Positions 30,566-36,805 of a DNA stretch of 36,805 nucleotides are shown here, in pieces. The stretch comes from Thermoplasmatales archaeon UBA509. GTDB lineage: Archaea; Thermoplasmatota; Thermoplasmata; Thermoplasmatales; Thermoplasmataceae. Each line of letters starts with the position of its first letter. Positions within the stretch are counted from its first letter, which is position 1. A model generated the notes under the pieces. That model saw only the letters and a list, made by a program, of their open reading frames with translations, ran no database searches and had not been told where the DNA came from. Position numbers and translations under genes: made by a program. The stretch lies in assembly GCA_002498845.1 (NCBI GenBank), contig DAJC01000010.1, positions 1 to 36,805 on the forward strand, read 5' to 3'.

Positions 30566-31156
30566 ATGGTTGGAACAGTGATAATCCCCTATGAAAAGTA
30601 CCTTGGCATTGCCATAGAGCACTGCCAGGACGTATACAGGCCTGCAGAGGACACTTTTCTCATAATGGACAACATTATACCTGGCAACAGGGTCCTGGAG
30701 ATTGGATGCGGAACCGGCATAATTTCCATCTACTGTGCCAGGATGGGGAGAACAGTAACCTGCTGTGACATTTCACAGAAAGCTCTGGAATGCACGGAAA
30801 AGAATGCCATAAGGAACAGGGTTTCGCTGACCATATTGAACAGCAGCCTGTTCAGCAACATTGACGGAAAATTTGACACCATTATATTCAATCCGCCCTA
30901 TCTTCCTGTTGAGGACAGGATTGAGGGAGCAGAGCAGTGGAACGGGGGTCCAGATGGTTTTTCTGTTATAGGGCCCTTCCTGGATAAGGCGGACATGTTC
31001 CTGGACAATGCCGGTTCCATTTACATCATCATATCCAGCCTGACTGACGTGGATGCGCTGAAGGCAAAATATGAAAAATTTGTGTTCAAGGAAAAAGCCA
31101 GTGAGAGCTTTTTCTTTGAGACTCTCTTCCTTTACCAGCTCTTCAAAAAAATATGA
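30566..31156 (+). CDS. HemK2/Mtq2-like SAM-dependent methyltransferase
   Basis: A 196-residue class I methyltransferase. Motif I is LEIGCGTG (44-51), the acidic ribose-binding residue is D68 and the catalytic NPPY is at 109-112; NPPY methylates amide or ring nitrogens. VYRPAEDTFL at 23-32 is characteristic of the HemK2/N6AMT1 group, which methylates the GGQ glutamine of release factor a/eRF1, so that is the likely substrate (by family). The frame begins further upstream at 30533, but ATG 30566 gives the family N-terminus; GTG 30578 is also possible. The AT-rich box at 30543-30555 fits the GTG better. Confidence 0.85.
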   Translation: MVGTVIIPYEKYLGIAIEHCQDVYRPAEDTFLIMDNIIPGNRVLEIGCGTGIISIYCARMGRTVTCCDISQKALECTEKNAIRNRVSLTILNSSLFSNIDGKFDTIIFNPPYLPVEDRIEGAEQWNGGPDGFSVIGPFLDKADMFLDNAGSIYIIISSLTDVDALKAKYEKFVFKEKASESFFFETLFLYQLFKKI

Positions 31157-31193
31157 TCCTTCAGCAATTTTTGCATGCCCGGGATGGTGGAGT

Positions 31194-32456
31194 TTACCCG
31201 AACAGTGACATTTTCGCTTTTCCGGCAGGACGCGGGAGTGCAAACACAAGTATTCCGGATACCACAGTTACGGCCACCATGATGGTGAATGTGAATGGCA
31301 GGCGTGAATAATTATCCACGATTATGAGGCCCACAAGTATTGGTCCAAGTGCCATTCCCCCCTGGTTTCCGAGGCCCCAGACCACTGAGTTTGCCATGGA
31401 CGAATCGCCCCTTGGAACATATTCAGAAATCAGCGAGAAAAGCAGCGGGAACCCGCTGAAGGTAAAGAACCCAAAGATAACGAGGAACACAAGAGATTCC
31501 AGCCCAGAAGAGTTTATGTAGGCAAGAGTCGAAGCAGCTGTGCCAAATGAGCTTATTGAAAGCAGGACGCGCTTGTCCATTCTGTCAGCGAAGTACCCAA
31601 AAATGGGTTGGCCCACTATTGCCGCTATGAACATGAGAGTGATGGAGTATCCCAGAAGAGATGAAATGCCCAGATCCTTCACGTTGGACAGGTAGGAAGG
31701 GATCCACGACGCTATGCCCTGGGATGCGGTGCTCCTTATGAAGGTCACCACTGAAAGCATTATTATTGAATAAGTCAGTATTCCCCTGTTTCCCTTAGCC
31801 TTCTTCCCATTTTCGTGTAGTTCATCTGCAGGCTTGGGTCTGGATCGTACATCCCTGAGGAAAAATGCTATGAAAACTGCTGAAATCACAGCAATAATGG
31901 CAAAAACCACGAAGGAGAAGTCCAGGGTCAGGAGAGCTGCAAACCCATAAAGCAGAGACGGGTATATGGCCCTACCCACGCTGCCCATGGAACCGTTTAC
32001 GCCCAGAGCCTTTCCCCTTGAACCTGGGGTGAACGTGCTCTGCAGTATTGCTCCACCCAGAGGGTGATAGAACGATGAACCCACTCCTGCCGAAAGTGCA
32101 GAGAATCCAGCAACATAGGGAAGAGCCACCCCGAGCGACCCGGTTATGACCTCATAGAAGCCGAGAACTCCAATTGCCATGAGGGCAAGTCCGATTCCTA
32201 TGAGAAATCCTTTTCGATCCCATACTTCGGAAATCCTGCCCACCATTATGGAGAACAGGGAAGCTGCGGTATAGAAGATTCCAAGAAGGAACGTAACGAA
32301 CAGCGGCGAAAGGGAGTTGACCTTCACAAGGATATCCACCAGCATTGGAAAGAAGAAAACCGTTCCGTCGTTGACAAAATGTCCCAGTGAAGTCATGGCC
32401 AGATTTCTTGCGCCGTGGTTAATTGAACTTGATGTATTAATAGATAAGTCAGTCAT
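31194..32456 (-). CDS. Major facilitator superfamily transporter
   Basis: A 420-residue protein with about twelve transmembrane helices. GHFVNDG in helix 1 and the helix 2-3 loop GRISEVWDRKGFL mark the MFS. GSSFYHPLGGAIL is like fosmidomycin-resistance and related drug efflux members. The second half begins near residue 225 after a charged central loop (KPADELHENGKKAKGNRG). The likely role is proton-coupled export, substrate unknown. It is divergent from a PadR-type regulator 42 nt away, which suggests the regulator controls it. ATG 32456 lies about 25 nt from a TATA box, so the message is leaderless. Confidence 0.9.
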   Translation of the reverse strand: MTDLSINTSSSINHGARNLAMTSLGHFVNDGTVFFFPMLVDILVKVNSLSPLFVTFLLGIFYTAASLFSIMVGRISEVWDRKGFLIGIGLALMAIGVLGFYEVITGSLGVALPYVAGFSALSAGVGSSFYHPLGGAILQSTFTPGSRGKALGVNGSMGSVGRAIYPSLLYGFAALLTLDFSFVVFAIIAVISAVFIAFFLRDVRSRPKPADELHENGKKAKGNRGILTYSIIMLSVVTFIRSTASQGIASWIPSYLSNVKDLGISSLLGYSITLMFIAAIVGQPIFGYFADRMDKRVLLSISSFGTAASTLAYINSSGLESLVFLVIFGFFTFSGFPLLFSLISEYVPRGDSSMANSVVWGLGNQGGMALGPILVGLIIVDNYSRLPFTFTIMVAVTVVSGILVFALPRPAGKAKMSLFG

Positions 32457-32466
32457 CTATAAGCAA

Positions 32467-32488
32467 TGTATATATGCTATTTAAGCAT
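32467..32488. promoter_or_regulatory. Overlapping divergent promoters with palindrome (padR / MFS)
   Basis: ATGCT-ATTTA-AGCAT (32474-32488) is a 5-bp inverted repeat between the two starts. Rightward TGTATATATGC (about 32467-32477) is centred 26-27 nt before ATG 32499. Leftward CTTAAATAGC (about 32477-32486) is centred 25 nt before ATG 32456. Both messages would be leaderless, and anything bound to the palindrome would cover both TATA boxes. Confidence 0.6.
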
Positions 32489-32498
32489 TATTCATAAA

Positions 32499-32852
32499 AT
32501 GGTTGAGAGGGAAAAGATACTCCGCGGGGTGATGACACTTCTTGTTCTTGAAAAACTCTGTCATGAAGATATGCATGGATACGCCCTTCAGGTATATGTT
32601 TCCGGGATGATTGACCGGAAGATCGCCCCGGGAACCATATATGTTCTGCTGGGATCACTTCTCAGAAGGAAATTCATCAGAATCTCAAGCCAGTTCAGGG
32701 CCAAGAACCGCGATGTGAAGGTCTACACCATTACTGATCTCGGGAGAGATTTCCTGAAAGACCACATCAGCCCGCTGATCATTGTCAGGGACGTCCTGGA
32801 TTACCTGATTCCATCCATCACGCAGATTGCTGAAGCCAGGGATCAGCAATAG
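32499..32852 (+). CDS. PadR-family transcriptional regulator
   Basis: A 117-residue winged-helix protein. The PadR signature is present: LLVLEKLCHEDMHGYAL, then GTIYVLLGSLLRRKFI with the recognition helix, and the wing KVYTITDLGRDFL. A short C-terminal helix (about 90-115) would make the dimer. PadR proteins are usually repressors of neighbouring efflux or detoxification genes and respond to small hydrophobic compounds. The frame opens at 32466 but ATG 32499 matches the promoter spacing. It probably controls itself and the divergent MFS gene. Confidence 0.9.
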   Translation: MVEREKILRGVMTLLVLEKLCHEDMHGYALQVYVSGMIDRKIAPGTIYVLLGSLLRRKFIRISSQFRAKNRDVKVYTITDLGRDFLKDHISPLIIVRDVLDYLIPSITQIAEARDQQ

Positions 32853-32915
32853 TTCCTGCCATCCATGTCATAAGATGAATCGCTTTTAACCACCTCAACA
32901 TTACATGCTGCAACA

Positions 32916-34001
32916 ATGGCCACAATTCAGGATCGCATCAAGGAAATAGAGGAAGAGCTTAAAAAGACGGAGTACAACAAAGCCACAGAGAAGCATATAG
33001 GCCTTCTCAAGGCCAAGATGTCCCGCCTCGAGATAGAGCTCATGTCCCAGAAAAAGGGGGGAGGCGAGGGGTTTGCCATTCCAAAGTCAGGCGACTCCAC
33101 GGTGGCGCTTGTGGGCTTCCCCAATGTGGGAAAATCCAGCATCCTGAATGACCTGACATCCCAGATGAGTGAAACTGGCAATTTTGCATTCACCACATTG
33201 AAAGTGGTTCCAGGCACAATGAGCTACAACGGGGCGCAGATACAGATACTGGATCTCCCGGGCATAATTGAGAACGCCAGTGTGGGCTCTGGAAGGGGCA
33301 GGGAAATACTTAGCATGGTGAGGAATGCCGACCTTGTTGTGGTGGTTACAGACGTTCAGGTGAAGGGTGTTGACAGGATAGTCAATGAACTTCACAGGGC
33401 AGGAATCGTCCTTAACAGGCGGGAAAGAAATATTTCCATAAAGAGATCAAATAGCGGCGGCATCCGGATACACAAACCGCGAAAGGTCCCCGTAGACGAC
33501 GTACAGATAAGGGAGATACTGAAGGAGTTCAAGATTACCAACGCTGAAGTATTCATCAGGGAGAACATCACTTCCGATGATCTCATCGATCACCTCAAGG
33601 GGCATACAGTGTACATTCCGGGTATTTTTGTGGTGAACAAGATAGATCTTCCTCACAAAGATGAAGACATCGATGACCTTAGGTCAATGGGAAGGGTCAT
33701 AGAGGTTTCCGCAACAACCAAGGCAGGCATACCGCAGCTGAAGGATGAAATATACCGTGCACTTGCACTTGTGAGGGTTTATCTCAGGGAGAAATCAGGC
33801 TATGTGGACCTTGATCGCCCCATGGTATTGAGGAATGGTGCTGTGGTGAGGGATGTGGTGAGGAAGATCAGCCGTGAGATGCTTGAATCGTTCCGGTATG
33901 CCATACTCACCGGACCTCAGAGAAAACAGGCAGAGTTGAGGGTTGGATTGGATTACGATCTGCTGGACGGCGATATCATAACAATAATAAGCAGGAACTA
34001 G
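32916..34001 (+). CDS. drg: DRG-family GTP-binding protein
   Basis: A 361-residue Obg/DRG-type GTPase linked to translation. A coiled-coil N-terminus (1-50) precedes the G domain: G1 GFPNVGKSS (67-75), G2 FAFTT (90-94), G3 DLPG (113-116) and G4 NKID. A DRG-specific insertion lies between G3 and G4 (NSGGIRIHKP). The C-terminal TGS domain (about 285-361, YVDLDRPMVLRNGAVVRDVV) binds RNA or ribosome. Length is normal. CGCTTTTAACC, about 29 nt upstream of ATG 32916, is a likely TATA box. Acylphosphatase follows nearly without a gap. Confidence 0.95.
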   Translation: MATIQDRIKEIEEELKKTEYNKATEKHIGLLKAKMSRLEIELMSQKKGGGEGFAIPKSGDSTVALVGFPNVGKSSILNDLTSQMSETGNFAFTTLKVVPGTMSYNGAQIQILDLPGIIENASVGSGRGREILSMVRNADLVVVVTDVQVKGVDRIVNELHRAGIVLNRRERNISIKRSNSGGIRIHKPRKVPVDDVQIREILKEFKITNAEVFIRENITSDDLIDHLKGHTVYIPGIFVVNKIDLPHKDEDIDDLRSMGRVIEVSATTKAGIPQLKDEIYRALALVRVYLREKSGYVDLDRPMVLRNGAVVRDVVRKISREMLESFRYAILTGPQRKQAELRVGLDYDLLDGDIITIISRN

Positions 34002-34009
34002 GTGTGATC

Positions 34010-34282
34010 ATGAAGATAGCAAGAAGGGTCTTATTTTACGGGCAGGTGCAGGGAGTGAACTTCAGGAGAAATGTTGCCGGCCTTGCCGCTAAGAATGGCG
34101 TCACCGGGTGGATAAGGAATCTTGATGATGGGAGTGTGGAAGCCCACATGGAAGGCGATCAGGAAAAAGTTCAGATCACCATTCAGATGTGCTGCACGGA
34201 GCTTTTCCCGGCACGCGTGGAGAAATACCTCTCCCATGAGGATGCCGTGGAGGACCTGCGGGATTTCAGCGTCATCAGGTGA
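34010..34282 (+). CDS. acyP: Acylphosphatase
   Basis: A 90-residue alpha/beta-sandwich enzyme that hydrolyses carboxyl-phosphate bonds in molecules such as 1,3-bisphosphoglycerate. The phosphate-binding loop is GQVQGVNFRR with the catalytic Arg, and the catalytic Asn is in WIRNLDDGSVE. AGGTG lies five bases before ATG 34010; GTG 34004 would add two residues. It begins 8 nt after the DRG gene and is probably cotranscribed. Its 3' end overlaps the convergent threonine dehydratase gene by 8 nt. Confidence 0.93.
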   Translation: MKIARRVLFYGQVQGVNFRRNVAGLAAKNGVTGWIRNLDDGSVEAHMEGDQEKVQITIQMCCTELFPARVEKYLSHEDAVEDLRDFSVIR

Positions 34283-35495
34283 CTATCTCATACCTGTATC
34301 CAAGCCCGGCAATCCTTTCAAGCAGTGCAGACAGGTGCTTCTCGTCCCTGACGTTTATGGCAAATGTCACTGCCTGATATCCCACCGGCGTATCCTTGGC
34401 CAGATTGTCCACCTCAGCATGGAATATGTTTCCTCCAGTTTCGGATATGGCCTGTGAAATCCTGTAGAGTGTACCCGGCCTGTCAGGGATCTTGAACTCT
34501 ATCCTCACAAGCTTTGATTCAATCTCCATGGACTTGAATATTATCTTGGAGAGGAGAAGGAAGTTCATGTTTCCGCCCGATAGTATTACCACGGTTTTCC
34601 CGTGGCTTACGTCAACTTTCCTGTCCATTATTGCCGCCAGCGCTGCCGCCCCTGAGGGCTCAACAAGCGTCTTGTTTCTCTCCAGCAGCTTATATATGGC
34701 AAGGGCGATGCTCTCATCGCTTACAGTGACTATTTCATCAACATTTTTCCTGACTGCAGCCAGTGTGAGTTCCCCCGGGAACTTGACTGAAATCCCATCT
34801 GCAATGCTGTCACCGCTGGTGTGATCCACAATCCTGCCCTGTTCCACGGAGGCTTTCATTGAATCAGAGAGTTCGCTTTCCACTCCCACGATCCTTATGG
34901 AAGGGTTGATGGATTTTGCTGCTATTGAAATGCCGGATATGAGTCCGCCTCCACCGATTGGAACAACAATGGTGGACACGTCGGGTAGATCCTCCAGTAT
35001 TTCCAGGCCTATGGTTCCCTGTCCTGCGATGATGTATGGGTCGTTGAATGCCTCTATGAAGACGCGGCCCTCAGATTTCCGTATTGTTTCTGCCGCATCA
35101 CGGGCTTCCGAATAGTCTCTCCCTCTGAGCACAACATCGGCTCCGTATCCCTGCACAGCATTTATCTTGGCAGGAACTGTGTGCTCCGGCATCACTATCT
35201 TCGCATTGATGCCGTTTACCATTGCTGCGTAGGCAACACCCTGTGCATGGTTTCCGGAGCTGGCAGTTATAACCCCAGCTTTTCTCTCCTCATCGGTAAG
35301 CCTGGACATCCTGAAGATTGCGCCTCTGCTCTTGAAAGATCCAGTTTTCTGATGGTTTTCCATCTTGAGATAGAGTTCACAGCCAAACATCTTTCCAAGT
35401 GTGGTGCTTTTCTTAAGCTCAGTTCTGTTTATCTTTCCTTTTAGGTATTTCTGGGCCTCCTTTATGAGATCTATATCAGGTACCTTAAGATCCAT
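34275..35495 (-). CDS. ilvA: Threonine dehydratase (threonine ammonia-lyase) with ACT domain
   Basis: A 406-residue PLP enzyme that converts threonine to 2-oxobutyrate and ammonia. The Schiff-base lysine is K55 in GSFKSRGA, with TASSGNHAQG after it, and the phosphate-binding loop GGGGL near 177. A single ACT-type regulatory domain (about 330-404, IEFKIPDRPGTLYRISQAI) resembles the short catabolic/biodegradative class more than long biosynthetic IlvA with two ACT-like units. It starts one base after the cyclodeaminase stop and is the third gene of a tightly coupled operon. The product can feed isoleucine synthesis or propionyl-CoA. Confidence 0.93.
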   Translation of the reverse strand: MDLKVPDIDLIKEAQKYLKGKINRTELKKSTTLGKMFGCELYLKMENHQKTGSFKSRGAIFRMSRLTDEERKAGVITASSGNHAQGVAYAAMVNGINAKIVMPEHTVPAKINAVQGYGADVVLRGRDYSEARDAAETIRKSEGRVFIEAFNDPYIIAGQGTIGLEILEDLPDVSTIVVPIGGGGLISGISIAAKSINPSIRIVGVESELSDSMKASVEQGRIVDHTSGDSIADGISVKFPGELTLAAVRKNVDEIVTVSDESIALAIYKLLERNKTLVEPSGAAALAAIMDRKVDVSHGKTVVILSGGNMNFLLLSKIIFKSMEIESKLVRIEFKIPDRPGTLYRISQAISETGGNIFHAEVDNLAKDTPVGYQAVTFAINVRDEKHLSALLERIAGLGYRYEIVT

Positions 35496-35496
35496 T

Positions 35497-36117
35497 TCAG
35501 TCCATCCCCATTTTTTCGTTAACTGTTTTCTTCACGGACCTGTAGAGATTTTCCGTGTCCTCCAGGAAGAGGCGCATCTTTATTGATTCAGATTCCCTGA
35601 AATCAGCGTCTGCATCCTTTATATTTATGGCCACGTTCTGAAGAACGCCCCTTATTGCAGAGGCTGAGAACTCCGCAGAGCACATGGAGTCAGTTATTGC
35701 GGATTTGAGGCCATGTCTGGAAATGAGCAGTGAATCCTGCAGGATAACCATAGATTTCTGCGCTATCTTCCATGGGACTGCTACAGCTTGCCTGATAGCT
35801 TCATTCATTTTCTTATTCCTCTCCTGGATCTGGTCAGGTGTGCCTTTTGGCATCTTCCATGCACTTACTATAAGGTTAAAGGCGGTTTCGTCATCCTTCA
35901 TAAGTTTCCTCAGATCCTTTGCTGCAGATTCAGAGCGATTCTTAATCTCACTCATCATTTCCCTGAATGCCGAATAGCTCTTCTTCTCCATTGTTATTCC
36001 AGAGACCATGGCATTTATTGAAGCAGCAATAACCGAAACTGCTGCACTTGCTGCGCCTCCGCCGGGAGCGGCAGTGGGTGAAGCAAGCCTTTCCAGAAAT
36101 TCGTCAAAGTTTTCCAT
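35497..36117 (-). CDS. fchA: Formimidoyltetrahydrofolate cyclodeaminase
   Basis: A 206-residue all-helical enzyme that converts 5-formimidoyl-tetrahydrofolate to 5,10-methenyl-tetrahydrofolate and ammonia. FLERLASPTAAPGGGAASA is the family N-terminus. The remaining helices (e.g. DDETAFNLIVSAWKMPKG; AITDSMCSAEFSASAIRGV) follow the C-terminal half of mammalian FTCD. It is the natural partner of the transferase encoded 4 nt upstream; in animals the two are fused. A GTGAT just before ATG 36117 serves as ribosome binding site. Confidence 0.93.
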   Translation of the reverse strand: MENFDEFLERLASPTAAPGGGAASAAVSVIAASINAMVSGITMEKKSYSAFREMMSEIKNRSESAAKDLRKLMKDDETAFNLIVSAWKMPKGTPDQIQERNKKMNEAIRQAVAVPWKIAQKSMVILQDSLLISRHGLKSAITDSMCSAEFSASAIRGVLQNVAINIKDADADFRESESIKMRLFLEDTENLYRSVKKTVNEKMGMD

Positions 36118-36121
36118 ATGA

Positions 36122-36805
36122 TCACTTCATCATTTTTTTCTCAAGCACCTGGTCTGTGCTGAACCTGTTCAGCTGAAGGAAAAACCTTGCAGATTCAACC
36201 ATTGCATCAAGTGGAACCAGCCCAACAATTTCAGACTCCACAACAGATATGCCGTATCTGGCAGCTTCAAGTTTCACCAGCTCAAATACCCTGTGAATTG
36301 GCGTTTTATGGTAATTTGTAAGGTTCATTGATATCTGGACAAGCTTCCTGTCTTCAAGGTAGAATGCCAGTGCCTTAACGAATGTGAATCCGCCGTCTTT
36401 CGCCCTGAGTGCTTTTGCGATACTCTTTCCAATGCTTATGTCCTGTGTATTCAGATTCACATTGTATGCTATCAGGTAGTTCCTGGCCCCTATAATTGTG
36501 GCTCCTGCCTTTCCGACCTCCTGTGGGCCGAAATCAGGTTTCCAGTTTTCTTCCCCAATTGAGTGACGGAGCTCTTCAAACTGGAAGCTCTTGCTCCTAA
36601 TATCCTCTAGGTTTCTTCTGTGCTCACGAAGTGCGGCTTCCCCGTACATGTATACGGGAATGTGCAACTCCTCACCAACCCTTCTTCCAAGATCCTTTGC
36701 AAGAGCCACACAATCTTTCAGAGTCGTCTCTTCAAGTGGAACAAATGGAATAACATCAGAAGCGCCGAATCTGGGATGTTCACCAGAATGGCGTGTCATG
36801 TCAAT
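36122..36805 (-). CDS. Glutamate formimidoyltransferase, 5' end cut by window edge
   Basis: At least 227 residues, lacking the N-terminus. The enzyme moves the formimidoyl group of formiminoglutamate, the end product of histidine breakdown, to tetrahydrofolate. IDMTRHSGEHPRFGASDVIPFVP at the cut edge contains the family's catalytic His region. IGARNYLIAYNVNL and VQISMNLTNYHKTPIHRVFE continue through the N- and middle subdomains, as in the transferase half of FTCD. It is first of the visible operon with the cyclodeaminase and threonine dehydratase. The rest of a histidine pathway is not in the window. Confidence 0.93.
   Translation of the reverse strand: MDMTRHSGEHPRFGASDVIPFVPLEETTLKDCVALAKDLGRRVGEELHIPVYMYGEAALREHRRNLEDIRSKSFQFEELRHSIGEENWKPDFGPQEVGKAGATIIGARNYLIAYNVNLNTQDISIGKSIAKALRAKDGGFTFVKALAFYLEDRKLVQISMNLTNYHKTPIHRVFELVKLEAARYGISVVESEIVGLVPLDAMVESARFFLQLNRFSTDQVLEKKMMK

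Noticed and set aside
1..36805. tRNA genes, CRISPR arrays, insertion sequences
   Set aside because: All gaps were read on both strands by eye. No tRNA-like cloverleaf, regularly spaced repeat, transposase or terminal repeat was seen.

Overview
The window reads as chromosomal DNA of an archaeon of the order Thermoplasmatales (Thermoplasma/Ferroplasma relatives). The proteasome alpha subunit matches what I recall of the Thermoplasma acidophilum protein almost residue for residue at its N-terminus. The replication GINS factor is the GINS51 type. Many genes have a TATA-like box centred about 25 nt before the start codon, as in leaderless archaeal transcripts. No tRNA, rRNA, CRISPR array, IS element or prophage was recognised, and no gap between genes exceeds about 300 bases. 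The genus cannot be settled from this sequence alone.

Layout. 1-2476 (minus): the RNA-quality/proteasome cluster psmA - SBDS - rrp4 - rrp41 (partial). 2587-4389 (plus): a TatD-like hydrolase and GINS51. 4454-6286 (minus): a large, heavily N-glycosylatable surface protein. 6431-6749 (plus): RNase P RNA, followed by a small Cys/His protein, a family-2 glycosyltransferase and a UbiB/ABC1 kinase-like protein. 9386-9775: Hsp20. 9984-13065 (minus): split B12-dependent methylmalonyl-CoA mutase (large subunit, cobalamin subunit, MeaB chaperone). 13348-14208 (minus): thioredoxin-like and helical ferritin-like proteins. 14355-16108: a possible leaderless microprotein, ribulose-phosphate 3-epimerase and an MDR oxidoreductase. 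16398-21666: XerA recombinase, prenyl diphosphate synthase, and an RNase HII - TPR - XPD-helicase run. 21835-25473: ClC channel/antiporter with CBS domains, GNAT acetyltransferase, archaeal SAM synthetase. 25626-30318: PurH, presenilin-like protease, topoisomerase I. 30566-32852: HemK2-type methyltransferase and a divergent MFS/PadR pair. 32916-36805: DRG GTPase, acylphosphatase, then (minus) glutamate formimidoyltransferase, cyclodeaminase and threonine dehydratase.

How genes fit together. Formimidoyltransferase plus cyclodeaminase would put one-carbon units from histidine onto folate, and PurH consumes 10-formyl-folate. Threonine dehydratase yields 2-oxobutyrate, a source of propionyl-CoA, which the methylmalonyl-CoA mutase branch could take to succinyl-CoA. 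These links are inferred from family functions.

No clear novel multi-gene system was found. The most interesting signals are regulatory: two overlapping TTAC/GTAA palindromes between the SAM synthetase and PurH genes; a palindrome under the overlapping divergent promoters of the PadR regulator and an MFS transporter; a palindrome coinciding with the TATA box of the epimerase gene; and a short TATA-driven frame with three tandem stem-loops at 14322-14459. Convergent genes are packed so tightly that stop codons touch or overlap in five pairs.
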